NCBI RefSeq assembly: GCF_039524015.1
Contig: NZ_BAAAGF010000002.1
Coordinates: 248,001-312,000, forward strand
DNA length: 64,000 nt
Reading direction: 5' to 3'
From: Gaetbulibacter_B jejuensis
GTDB lineage: Bacteria > Bacteroidota > Bacteroidia > Flavobacteriales > Flavobacteriaceae
Part shown: piece after piece, positions 16,438-25,414 of the stretch
How positions within the stretch are numbered: the stretch's first letter is position 1
Layout: each line of letters starts with the position of its first letter
Translations under genes and position numbers: made by a program
The notes under the pieces: generated by a model
Told to the model about the DNA's origin: nothing
What the model saw: only the letters and a program-made list of their open reading frames with translations
Database searches by the model: none

Positions 16438-16466
16438 AAGTCCAACATTTTAGTTGGGCTTTTTTT
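16438..16466 (+). terminator. orphan plus-strand intrinsic terminator
   Basis: A 9-bp stem (AAGTCCAAC at 16438-16446 with GTTGGGCTT at 16453-16461, one G-T pair) has a 6-base loop, and seven T residues on the plus strand overlap its 3' end. Both flanking genes are on the minus strand, and read from that strand the hairpin is followed by A residues. It therefore does not fit as a recG terminator and suggests a short plus-strand transcript. Confidence 0.6.
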
Positions 16467-18597
16467 AGCTAATGTAATTCCACATGTTTTTGTATTTGCT
16501 CAATTGCCTGTAGGTGTGGAGTAGGACTTTGTGTTCTGGTAAGCCTAGTGTTGGGTCGCTGTTTAAAACGCGTTTAGCATAAAAGCGAGCGCTTTGTAAG
16601 ATGTCTTTGTCTTTAACAATATCGGCAATTTTAAGATTGAGTACACCACTTTGTTGGGTTCCCATAATATCACCAGGACCACGAAGTTTAAGGTCTACTT
16701 CGGCAATTTCAAAACCATCACTGGTTCTGGTCATGGTTTCTAAACGTAGTTTACTGTCGTTACTTAGTTTATGGCTCGTCATTAAAATACAATAGCTTTG
16801 TTCGGCACCACGACCAACACGACCTCTTAACTGGTGTAATTGCGATAACCCAAAGCGTTCAGCACTTTCAATAACCATAACAGAGGCGTTAGGAACGTTT
16901 ACACCAACTTCAATTACTGTAGTGGCTACCATAATTTGTGTTTCGCCTTTAGCAAAACGTTGCATTTCGTAATCCTTATCGGCTGGTTTCATTTTTCCGT
17001 GTACAATGGAGATTTGGTATTCTGGCATAGGAAAGTCTCTAGAAATGCTTTTGTAACCATCCATAAGGTCTTTGTAATCCATTTTTTCACTTTCCTGAAT
17101 TAATGGATATACCACATATACTTGTCTGCCTTTTTTAATTTCGTCTCTTATAAACTGAAACACACGAAGTCTGTTTTTATCGTAACGATGTACTGTTTTT
17201 ATAGACTGTCTTCCTGGAGGTAATTCGTCAATTACTGAGATGTCTAAATCACCATAAACCGACATTGCTAAAGTTCGCGGAATTGGTGTTGCAGTCATCA
17301 CTAAAATGTGTGGAGGAGTAGTTGCCCTTTCATTATCAGAAGATGCCTCTGGGCCTTTTCTCCATAATTTGCTTCTTTGCTCGACTCCAAATCGATGTTG
17401 TTCGTCTATAATTGCAAGCCCTAAATTTTTAAATTTTACCTTATCTTCAAGCAGTGCGTGAGTGCCAATTAAAATCTGTAAATTGCCATTTTCAAGAATT
17501 TCATGGATTTCTTTTCGTTCTGAAGTATTACTTGAACCAGTTAATAATTTTATACTGATATTCAGTTTGTTGCAAAACTCTGATAAGCCGTTATAGTGCT
17601 GAACTGACAAAATTTCAGTTGGAGCCATTAAACAAGCTTGAAAACCGTTGTCAAGTGCTATTAACATTGACATTAGCGCAACTATGGTCTTCCCAGAACC
17701 AACATCACCTTGTAATAATCGGTTCATTTGTGCATTACTGCCTAAATCGGCTCTAATTTCTTTAAGAACTCGCTTTTGAGCATTGGTTAATTCAAAGGGT
17801 AAATGTTCTTTAAAAAAGGTGTTGAAATAGTCGCCAACTTTTTCAAACGGAAAGCCTTTTATTTTTGATTTATGGATTAGATTTTTAAGAATAAGCTGCA
17901 GTTGGATGTAGAATAATTCTTCAAATTTTAATCGAAATTGAGCACGTGATAATAGCTCTTGGTTTTTTGGAAAATGCACGTTAAAAAGTGCTTCGCTTTT
18001 TGAGAGTAATTTAAGTTCTGAAAGTAAATTTTCAGATAAGGTTTCCGAAAATCTGCCTTTGGTTTCCAGGAACAGATTCTGCATAATTTTACTAATTACT
18101 CTATTGGTGATGCCTTTATTGGATAGCTTTTCAGTTGAAGGATAAATAGGTTGCATTGCAGAGCGCAAATTCTTTTCGTGTTCTTCAAGCAGTTCCATTT
18201 CAGGATGAGGCATGCTAAATGTGCCATTAAACCAATTGGTTTTCCCAAAAATCACATAAGTTGTGTTTGGTTTTATACTGTCTCTAATCCATTTTTGACC
18301 TCTAAACCAAACCAACTCCATAACTCCAGTATCGTCTTGAAACGTGGCAACTAGCCGTTTGCCTCTTTTTTGAGCGATTTCTTTAAAGCTAGTAACTCTT
18401 CCAATAACCTGTACGTCAGCGTTGTTGCGTTGCAGTTGATTGATTTTGTAATATTGAGTTCGGTCTATGTATCGATTTGGAAATAAGTTGATTAGGTCTT
18501 GATAGGTGTGAATACCAAGCTCTTTACGAAGTAAATCGGCTCGATTTGGTCCAACGCCTTTAAGGTAATCTATAGGTGTTTGAAGATTGGTATTCAT
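16465..18597 (-). CDS. recG: ATP-dependent DNA helicase RecG
   Basis: A 710-residue protein of normal length. It has an N-terminal wedge/OB region (opening TPIDYLKGVGPNRADLLRKEL), then helicase motif I GDVGSGKT, motif II in IIDEQHRFGVEQR (DEQH box), motif III VMTATPIPRTLAM and motif VI QLRGRVGRG. The C-terminal GPGDIMGTQQSGVL segment is characteristic of RecG. RecG remodels stalled replication forks and Holliday junctions. Start ATG 18597 matches the family. It is divergent from the patatin gene with an 85-base spacer. The only hairpin beyond its stop faces the other way, so its own terminator is not evident. Confidence 0.97.
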   Translation of the reverse strand: MNTNLQTPIDYLKGVGPNRADLLRKELGIHTYQDLINLFPNRYIDRTQYYKINQLQRNNADVQVIGRVTSFKEIAQKRGKRLVATFQDDTGVMELVWFRGQKWIRDSIKPNTTYVIFGKTNWFNGTFSMPHPEMELLEEHEKNLRSAMQPIYPSTEKLSNKGITNRVISKIMQNLFLETKGRFSETLSENLLSELKLLSKSEALFNVHFPKNQELLSRAQFRLKFEELFYIQLQLILKNLIHKSKIKGFPFEKVGDYFNTFFKEHLPFELTNAQKRVLKEIRADLGSNAQMNRLLQGDVGSGKTIVALMSMLIALDNGFQACLMAPTEILSVQHYNGLSEFCNKLNISIKLLTGSSNTSERKEIHEILENGNLQILIGTHALLEDKVKFKNLGLAIIDEQHRFGVEQRSKLWRKGPEASSDNERATTPPHILVMTATPIPRTLAMSVYGDLDISVIDELPPGRQSIKTVHRYDKNRLRVFQFIRDEIKKGRQVYVVYPLIQESEKMDYKDLMDGYKSISRDFPMPEYQISIVHGKMKPADKDYEMQRFAKGETQIMVATTVIEVGVNVPNASVMVIESAERFGLSQLHQLRGRVGRGAEQSYCILMTSHKLSNDSKLRLETMTRTSDGFEIAEVDLKLRGPGDIMGTQQSGVLNLKIADIVKDKDILQSARFYAKRVLNSDPTLGLPEHKVLLHTYRQLSKYKNMWNYIS

Positions 18598-18682
18598 GGT
18601 AACGAATATAATTCTAATACTTGAAAGATAAAACTTGATTTTTTGTATTTTGGAACTCTAAAACGAGCAGAAAACAAATAAA

Positions 18683-19567
18683 ATGCGAGCATTAGTAATA
18701 TCAGGTGGCGGAAGTAAAGGTGCGTATGCAGGAGGAGTTGCGCAGTACCTTATTGAAGGTCAGGGGAAAACTTACGATATGTATTTGGGAACTTCTACAG
18801 GAAGTTTGTTAATACCTCATTTGGCTGTCAACGATATTGGTAAGTTGTATGATATTTTTACTAATGTGCAACAGAGTGATATTTTTAGTGTAAGTCCTTT
18901 TGTGCAGCGTGAAAAAGACGGAAGAGAGTTTGTGTCTATTGATTTTGTGAACTCTTTATGGCAGTTTATTCGAATGAAACGCACCTTTGGAGAGAGTAAA
19001 TCACTAAGGAGGAATATTAGGAAGAACTTTACTAAAGAAGAGTTTTTAAAGATAAAAGAAACCAAAGAGGACGTTGTGGTGACTGTGTCTAACCTTTCTA
19101 AAAACACAGTAGAGTACAAGTCTATTAACGATTACTCGTATGAAGAGTTTTGTAATTGGATATGGATTTCTTGCAATTATATACCGTTTATGTCTTTAGC
19201 TAAAGTGAACGGTTATGAATATGCTGATGGTGGTTTGGGTTGTGTAGTGCCAATACGCGAGGCTATACAGCGTGGAGCAACTGAAATTGATGCTATTGTT
19301 TTAGAAGCTGAACAAATGGATAGGTTGAAGGTGTTGGGTAAAAATCCATTTTCCTTAATGATTAACCTGTTTGGGCATTTGCTAAACCAAGTAGAGCGTA
19401 ATGATATAGTTATAGGCAAGCTTGCTGCACGAAATAAAGGCGTAAAGCTGAATTTGTACTATACACCAACAGACCTTACTGAAAACTCATTAATTTTCAG
19501 TAAGCGCTTGATGACTAAATGGTGGCAATTAGGTTATGATTATGCTAAAGCAAGAAATGAAAGGTAG
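18683..19567 (+). CDS. patatin-like phospholipase
   Basis: A 294-residue protein with the full patatin signature: the oxyanion loop SGGGSKGAYAGG at residues 6-17, the nucleophile motif GTSTG (Ser near residue 39), and the catalytic Asp in YADGGLG near residue 178. No signal peptide is seen, so it is likely cytosolic or peripheral. Patatin enzymes hydrolyse acyl groups of phospholipids and other lipids. The motif GxSxG is present as G-T-S-T-G. It is a single gene divergent from recG and convergent with the 19575 gene, seven bases apart. Confidence 0.92.
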   Translation: MRALVISGGGSKGAYAGGVAQYLIEGQGKTYDMYLGTSTGSLLIPHLAVNDIGKLYDIFTNVQQSDIFSVSPFVQREKDGREFVSIDFVNSLWQFIRMKRTFGESKSLRRNIRKNFTKEEFLKIKETKEDVVVTVSNLSKNTVEYKSINDYSYEEFCNWIWISCNYIPFMSLAKVNGYEYADGGLGCVVPIREAIQRGATEIDAIVLEAEQMDRLKVLGKNPFSLMINLFGHLLNQVERNDIVIGKLAARNKGVKLNLYYTPTDLTENSLIFSKRLMTKWWQLGYDYAKARNER

Positions 19568-19574
19568 TGGAGTT

Positions 19575-20096
19575 TTACCACATGTCGCTTACTTCTTGTT
19601 TTATGTAAGATAATGCAGCGTCACTAGGAGCTCGCTTTTCCATCATTTCGGTTAAAACAACTTCTCTAAGTTTATTGGCAGTGTCAGTTTTTTCTAAAAG
19701 ACTTGCTTTTCTTATCAGTTGAATAGTGGCGTTTTTTGCTGCTGCAATAATGTTCCAGCATTCATCAGTCATGTAGATTTGTTGTGATAAATTATGCTCA
19801 AACTCTTGTTCGATAGTTGCTATAATTAAAGATTCGTAATCTTCTTTATTTGAGGAGTTTGGAATAACTCTAATCAATAATTTTGAAGGTGTAATGCGCT
19901 CTAAAAACAAAGCCATTCTTTCATAGGCCTGTAAGCGGATAGGAAGTGTGTTTACTTGTATGTCTTTATGTAATAAAAAGCGTCTTCTACCATCTTCGTT
20001 TTTAGTGTGTTCTTTAAAAAAGTAATAAGCAATCATTCCAGTAATTAGGGCAGGAACAGCATACAATAATACTTCAAATATTTTTTCAACTTCCAT
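19575..20096 (-). CDS. membrane-anchored protein of unknown function (DUF-type)
   Basis: A 173-residue protein with a single N-terminal helix (about residues 8-25, VLLYAVPALITGMIAYYFF) followed by a cytosolic helical domain. The segment LPIRLQAYERMALFLERITPS and the middle HNLSQQIYMTDECWNIIAAAKNAT are, from memory, conserved in a flavobacterial family without known function. It starts 15 bases after the FMN glutamate-synthase-like gene and is probably co-transcribed with it and the M20 peptidase. No catalytic residues are evident. Confidence 0.65.
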   Translation of the reverse strand: MEVEKIFEVLLYAVPALITGMIAYYFFKEHTKNEDGRRRFLLHKDIQVNTLPIRLQAYERMALFLERITPSKLLIRVIPNSSNKEDYESLIIATIEQEFEHNLSQQIYMTDECWNIIAAAKNATIQLIRKASLLEKTDTANKLREVVLTEMMEKRAPSDAALSYIKQEVSDMW

Positions 20097-20111
20097 AGTG
20101 TTTTAGTTAGG

Positions 20112-21683
20112 TTAGGTATTTTGGTTTTTATATTGACCTCCCAAATATATGCAATCTTTTAAATCTTGCATACTTTTAAAAGGCACAGGAGTTTTTTCGT
20201 AGTGATAGGTTAAATCTAATTCTTTAGACAGGTTATGGTCGTCTACATTTACATCAATATCACTCATTTTAAACTGACAAGGATGCTCGTAACCTGCGGA
20301 ATGTGTAATTTCTATAAACTCTTTTCTAAAGGTTTTAAAATATTGCGCTAATCGATGTGACTTTAAAGTTACATCAATACCACTTTGTAGCCATTTGCTT
20401 TGGGTGGCAACACCACTAGGACAATGATTGGTATGGCAAATTTGTGCTTGGATACAACCAATACTCATCATGGCTTCTCTGGCAACGTTAATACAGTCAA
20501 CTCCCATAGCAAAAGCCATTGCAGCTTTTGCAGGAAATCCTAGTTTTCCACTTCCAATAAATACAATACGTTCACTTAAACCTTTTCTCTGAAATAGTTT
20601 GTATAAATCGCTAAACCCATAAACCCAAGGTAATGAAACGTGGTCTGCAAAACTTGGTGGAGCAGCACCTGTGCCACCTTCGCCACCATCAACAGTTATA
20701 AAGTCTGGTCCATGACCTTTGGTTTTCATTATATCAGCAAGTTCTTCCCATTGGTCTAGTTTTCCAATAGCAGCTTTTATACCTACAGGCAAACCTGTTG
20801 CTTCAGCAATGGCTTCAATAAAATCAACCATTTCAGGAACGTTAGAAAACGCTGAATGGTTAGGAGGTGATAACACGTCTTTACCAACTTCTACATGACG
20901 TATGCGTGCAATTTCCTCAGTGATTTTTGCTCCAGGAAGTACACCACCTTTTCCAGGTTTTGCGCCTTGAGATAGCTTAATTTCTATGGCTTTTACATGT
21001 GGGTTATCATTAACTAACTGCACTAGTTTTTCCATTGAAAAGTTACCATCGCTATCTCTTACTCCAAAATAGCCTGTTCCAAAATGAAACATGACATCAC
21101 CACCATTACAGTGGTAAGGAGACAAACCACCTTCACCTGTATTGTGGTAAGCACCAGCTATATGAACACCTTTGTTTAGAGATTCAACTGCTTTGGCAGA
21201 TAAAGAACCAAAACTCATAGCAGAAACATTAATTACAGACGCAGGTCTGAACGGTTTTTTTCGCTTGTTGTAAGCACCAATAACTTTTGCACAAGGTAAA
21301 AACGTTTTGTCAACAGCATTAGGATGGTCTTTTTCAATTTTATAAGGCATCATTGCATTGTTGATAAAGATGTGATGATGCGAATAAATATCTCTATCAG
21401 TTCCAAACCCTTCGTAGTTATTTTCTTTTTTAGCAGACGCATAAATCCAACCACGTTCAATACGGTTAAAAGGTAACTCTTCTCTATTGTTTGCTACAAG
21501 ATATTGTCTAAGTTCAGGACCAATGCGTTCTAAAATATATCTAAAATGCCCAATAACAGGGAAATTATGGCTTATGGTGTGTTTTCTTTGTAAAAAGATG
21601 TCTCTTATAGCAACTAAAGCTAAAATGATTAACATCCACATCCACCAGCTTATGTTACTTATAAAATCTAAAAACGTATTCAT
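20112..21683 (-). CDS. FMN-binding glutamate synthase-like protein
   Basis: A 523-residue protein with an N-terminal membrane helix (about residues 5-25) and the alpha/beta-barrel FMN domain of the glutamate synthase large subunit. Visible blocks include GEGGLSPYH, the LSQGAKPGKGGVLPG loop, ITVDGGEGGTGAAPPSF and the Cys cluster CIQAQICHTNHC. That cluster is C-x5-C-x4-C, the spacing of the 3Fe-4S site in glutamate synthases. The glutaminase domain is absent, so it cannot make glutamate from glutamine by itself. Such GltS-like proteins are widespread and mostly uncharacterised. It begins two bases after the M20 peptidase gene, so they form an operon. Confidence 0.92.
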   Translation of the reverse strand: MNTFLDFISNISWWMWMLIILALVAIRDIFLQRKHTISHNFPVIGHFRYILERIGPELRQYLVANNREELPFNRIERGWIYASAKKENNYEGFGTDRDIYSHHHIFINNAMMPYKIEKDHPNAVDKTFLPCAKVIGAYNKRKKPFRPASVINVSAMSFGSLSAKAVESLNKGVHIAGAYHNTGEGGLSPYHCNGGDVMFHFGTGYFGVRDSDGNFSMEKLVQLVNDNPHVKAIEIKLSQGAKPGKGGVLPGAKITEEIARIRHVEVGKDVLSPPNHSAFSNVPEMVDFIEAIAEATGLPVGIKAAIGKLDQWEELADIMKTKGHGPDFITVDGGEGGTGAAPPSFADHVSLPWVYGFSDLYKLFQRKGLSERIVFIGSGKLGFPAKAAMAFAMGVDCINVAREAMMSIGCIQAQICHTNHCPSGVATQSKWLQSGIDVTLKSHRLAQYFKTFRKEFIEITHSAGYEHPCQFKMSDIDVNVDDHNLSKELDLTYHYEKTPVPFKSMQDLKDCIYLGGQYKNQNT

Positions 21684-21685
21684 TA

Positions 21686-22954
21686 TTAATTGTTTAAGTA
21701 GTCTAATGCTAAGTATGTCATGGCTTTAACACCCAAAATCAATCCATTGTCATCAATTTTGAAATCTGGAGTATGGTGAGGAAACACTTCAGTGTTTCCT
21801 GGTGTCATTCCGCCTAAATAAAAGTAAAGACCAGGAACAGCCTCTTGAAAATAAGAGAAGTCTTCACCTCCTGTAACTGCTTTCATAAGTTTAACATTAT
21901 CTTTTCCTGCTGCTTTTTCTAGCGAAGGTAACATTTGTGAGGTTAAATCTGGGTCGTTATAGGTAACAAGTGTGTTTTCTTGAAATTCAATAGTTGCTTC
22001 ACCACCATAAGCTTTGGCGATGGTTTCAGTCATTTCGGTCATTCGCGTAATAATTTTGGTTCGCATATCAGCATCTAGGGTTCTAACAGTCCCAATAAGT
22101 TCAGCGCTTTCAGGAATAATATTAAAACGTACACCACTTGTAATTTTACCAACAGTAATAACAGCAGGTTCAACCAATAAATTAGATTCTCTACTGATGA
22201 TACTTTGATAGCCATCAATAATTTTAGCAGAAATGTAAATAGGATCCACTCCTCCCCAAGGTTGCGAACCGTGAGTTTGCTTGCCTTTTACATTCACTAC
22301 AAAACGCTCTACAGCAGCCATCATACCTCCAGGTTTGTATTTTATGGTACCAACAGGAGTAGCAGAGTTAATATGAAGTCCAAAAATAGCATCCACTTTC
22401 GGATTTTCTAAAACGCCTTCTTTAACCATTAAAGACGCTCCGCCTTCTTCTCCAGGAGGAGGACCTTCTTCAGCAGGTTGAAAAATAAATTTAATGGTGC
22501 CTTTAATCTTGTCTTTATGTTTTGAAAATACTTCAGCAACTCCCATTAAAATTGAAATGTGCGTATCGTGTCCGCAAGCATGCATTACACCAGTTTCAGT
22601 ACCTAAAAAGGTATCTCTAACTTCCGATTTAAAGGGTAAATTATTTCTTTCGGTAACAGGTAACGCATCAATATCAGCTCTAAGCGCCACTACTTTCCCT
22701 GGAAGGTCACCTTTTAAAATGCCTACAACTCCTGTTTTTGCGACTCCTGTTTGCACTTCAAACCCTAAAGATTTTAAGTGTTCAGCAATTTTTTCAGCAG
22801 TTTTAAACTCTCGGTTTGACAATTCAGGATTTTGATGAAAATGATGTCTCCATTCAATAACTTTTGGTTCAATATCAATAATATCTTGTTCTAAAGTTGT
22901 TTGTGAAAATGCGCTTGAAATGATAAGGCAACATAAAGCTGGTAGAAATTTCAT
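21686..22954 (-). CDS. secreted M20 family amidohydrolase/peptidase
   Basis: A 422-residue protein with signal peptide MKFLPALCCLIISSAFSQ. It is an M20D-type metallohydrolase. Metal and catalytic residues are visible in MHACGHDTH, in the Glu-Glu pair of FQPAEEGPPPGEEGG, in FGLHIN and in the C-terminal HHTPDFKID. The dimerisation domain with KGKQTHGSQPWGGVDPI lies in the middle. Relatives hydrolyse N-acyl amino acids (hippurate hydrolase type) or aminobenzoyl-glutamate. The substrate here is unknown; export implies a role in the periplasm. It is the first gene of a three-gene unit with the glutamate-synthase-like protein. Confidence 0.92.
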   Translation of the reverse strand: MKFLPALCCLIISSAFSQTTLEQDIIDIEPKVIEWRHHFHQNPELSNREFKTAEKIAEHLKSLGFEVQTGVAKTGVVGILKGDLPGKVVALRADIDALPVTERNNLPFKSEVRDTFLGTETGVMHACGHDTHISILMGVAEVFSKHKDKIKGTIKFIFQPAEEGPPPGEEGGASLMVKEGVLENPKVDAIFGLHINSATPVGTIKYKPGGMMAAVERFVVNVKGKQTHGSQPWGGVDPIYISAKIIDGYQSIISRESNLLVEPAVITVGKITSGVRFNIIPESAELIGTVRTLDADMRTKIITRMTEMTETIAKAYGGEATIEFQENTLVTYNDPDLTSQMLPSLEKAAGKDNVKLMKAVTGGEDFSYFQEAVPGLYFYLGGMTPGNTEVFPHHTPDFKIDDNGLILGVKAMTYLALDYLNN

Positions 22955-23101
22955 GAAGTATCTATTTACGTTTTGAACTCTAAATATATTTAAAATTTGT
23001 CAAAGCCTTTTTACAATACTTTAATTGTTTATAATTATTAATAAAACTGTTTATGTAACTAAGTAACATTGGTTATTTTCACACTTTAAAATGAAATTGA
23101 A

Positions 23102-25414
23102 TTGGAGAAGTATTTAAGTCAGTTAAATGATGCGCAATTAGCACCTACATTGCAAAAAGATGGACCTATGATTGTAATAGCAGGAGCAGGTTCAGGGAAA
23201 ACACGTGTGCTTACTTATAGAATAGCGTATTTGATGAGTCAAGGCGTTGATGCGTTTAATATTTTGTCATTAACCTTTACAAATAAAGCTGCTCGCGAAA
23301 TGAAATCGCGTATTGCAGATATAGTTGGAAATAGCGAAGCTAAAAACCTTTGGATGGGAACATTTCACTCGGTTTTTGCTAAAATTTTAAGGTTTGAAGC
23401 CGATAGGTTAGGTTATCCAAGTAACTTTACAATTTATGACACACAAGACTCTGATCGATTGATTTCTTCGATCATCAAGGAAATGAATCTTGATAAAGAT
23501 GTATATAAGTACAAGCAGGTAAGATCTAGAATTTCTTCGTATAAAAACAGCTTAATTACAGTTAAAGCCTATTTTAATAATCCAGAGCTTATTGAAGCTG
23601 ATACTGCTGCTCGACGACCAAGATTAGGTGATATTTATAAAAACTATGTAGAGAGATGCTTTAAAGCAGGTGCTATGGACTTTGATGATTTATTGTTGAA
23701 GACCAATGAGCTTTTAACTCGTTTTCCTGATGTGCTTGCCAAATATCAAGATCGTTTTAGATACATTTTGGTTGATGAGTATCAGGATACTAACCATTCG
23801 CAGTATTTGATTGTAAGAGCGCTTTCTGATCGTTTTCAAAATATATGTGTGGTTGGTGATGATGCGCAAAGTATATATGCGTTTCGTGGCGCAAACATTA
23901 ATAACATCTTGAATTTTCAACGCGATTATGATGATGTAAAAGTGTTTAGGTTAGAGCAAAATTACCGTTCTACAAAAAACATTGTTAATGCAGCAAACTC
24001 TATTATTGATAAAAACCAAACCAAGCTAGATAAAGTAGTTTGGACAGCTAATGATGAAGGTCCTAAAATAAAGGTTAACCGTTTAATGACCGATGGTGAC
24101 GAAGGTCGTTATGTGGCGAGTTCTATTTTTGAGAATAAGATGAATAATCAGCTTAAAAATAAAGATTTTGCCATACTGTATCGTACCAATGCGCAATCGC
24201 GTGCAATGGAAGATGCACTTCGTAAACGAGGAATTGAATACCGAATTTATGGAGGTTTATCCTTTTACCAACGTAAAGAGATTAAAGATGTGCTTTCGTA
24301 TTTAAGGTTGATTATTAATCCAGCCGATGAGGAAGCGCTTAAACGTGTGATTAATTTTCCTGCACGAGGTATTGGGCAAACTACTATTGATAGATTGGTG
24401 GTTGCAGCAAATGGTTATAACCGTTCAATATTTCAAGTATTACAAAACCTAGATAAGGTTGATATAAAAATCAACTCTGGTACAAAAGGCAAGCTTCAGG
24501 ATTTTGTAACTATGATTGAGAGTTTTCAGGTCATGAACCAAAATGCTAATGCTTTTGAACTTGCTGAACACGTCACTAAAGCTAGCGGATTGATAAGAGA
24601 GTTCAATAAAGATGGTACTCCTGAAGGTATCGCTAGAATGGAGAACATTGAAGAACTTTTAAATGGTATTAAGGATTTTGTTGAAGAGCAAAAAGAACTG
24701 GCAGACACTACAGGTTCTTTAACCGAGTTTTTAGAAGATGTTGCTCTAGCTACCGATTTAGATAATGACACAGGTGACGACGATAGAGTAGCATTAATGA
24801 CCATTCACTTGGCTAAAGGTTTGGAGTTTCCTTATGTGTATATAGTAGGTATGGAAGAAGATTTATTTCCGAGTGCCATGAGTATGAATACGCGTAGTGA
24901 ACTAGAGGAGGAGCGACGTTTGTTTTATGTGGCATTAACTAGAGCAGAAAAGCAAGCTTACTTAACCTATACACTTTCGAGGTACCGTTGGGGAAAATTA
25001 ATTGATGCTGAACCAAGTCGATTTATTGAAGAAATTGATGATCAGTACTTAGAGGTATTAACTCCAGTAAACGACCCAAGGCAAAACCCTATGTTGAATC
25101 CTGATATTTTTGGTGATGTTGAACCTGATAAAATTCGTTTTAAGAAACCCATTAAGCGAAAATCTGAAAACAAGCCTCCTAAGTTTGTAGCTCCACCTAA
25201 ATTGAAACCTATATCAAAAACCACAAACGATGGAGTGAATCTGTTTGATGGTAAACTTACTGTAGGAAATATTGTGGAGCATATTAGGTTTGGTAAAGGA
25301 GAAGTGCTTAAAATTGAAGGTCAAGGTGCTGATACAAAAGCAGAAATCAATTTTGAAAATGGAGGTGTAAAAAAGCTATTGTTACGATTTGCTAAGCTGC
25401 AAGTGTTGGGTTAA
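23102..25414 (+). CDS. uvrD: UvrD/PcrA superfamily 1A DNA helicase
   Basis: A 770-residue SF1A helicase. Walker A GAGSGKT is at residues 28-34, with further motifs TLTFTNKAAREM, LVDEYQDTN, VVGDDAQSIYAFRGA, EQNYRS, MTIHLAKGLEFPYV and LFYVALTRA. The start is TTG 23102: the only nearby ATG (23091) is in another frame, and an in-frame stop precedes at 23087. The protein then begins MEKYLSQLNDAQ as homologues do. A small C-terminal beta domain (about residues 723-770, NIVEHIRFGKGEVLKIEG) is the KOW/Tudor-like tail that binds RNA polymerase in PcrA. It acts in nucleotide excision and transcription-coupled repair with UvrA, also encoded here. Confidence 0.95.
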   Translation: MEKYLSQLNDAQLAPTLQKDGPMIVIAGAGSGKTRVLTYRIAYLMSQGVDAFNILSLTFTNKAAREMKSRIADIVGNSEAKNLWMGTFHSVFAKILRFEADRLGYPSNFTIYDTQDSDRLISSIIKEMNLDKDVYKYKQVRSRISSYKNSLITVKAYFNNPELIEADTAARRPRLGDIYKNYVERCFKAGAMDFDDLLLKTNELLTRFPDVLAKYQDRFRYILVDEYQDTNHSQYLIVRALSDRFQNICVVGDDAQSIYAFRGANINNILNFQRDYDDVKVFRLEQNYRSTKNIVNAANSIIDKNQTKLDKVVWTANDEGPKIKVNRLMTDGDEGRYVASSIFENKMNNQLKNKDFAILYRTNAQSRAMEDALRKRGIEYRIYGGLSFYQRKEIKDVLSYLRLIINPADEEALKRVINFPARGIGQTTIDRLVVAANGYNRSIFQVLQNLDKVDIKINSGTKGKLQDFVTMIESFQVMNQNANAFELAEHVTKASGLIREFNKDGTPEGIARMENIEELLNGIKDFVEEQKELADTTGSLTEFLEDVALATDLDNDTGDDDRVALMTIHLAKGLEFPYVYIVGMEEDLFPSAMSMNTRSELEEERRLFYVALTRAEKQAYLTYTLSRYRWGKLIDAEPSRFIEEIDDQYLEVLTPVNDPRQNPMLNPDIFGDVEPDKIRFKKPIKRKSENKPPKFVAPPKLKPISKTTNDGVNLFDGKLTVGNIVEHIRFGKGEVLKIEGQGADTKAEINFENGGVKKLLLRFAKLQVLG

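Noticed and set aside
16429..16524. A 31-codon plus-strand frame beginning MFFKSNILVG across the recG 3' end
   Set aside because: The frame contains the terminator hairpin itself and overlaps recG; its hydrophobic look follows from the T-run.
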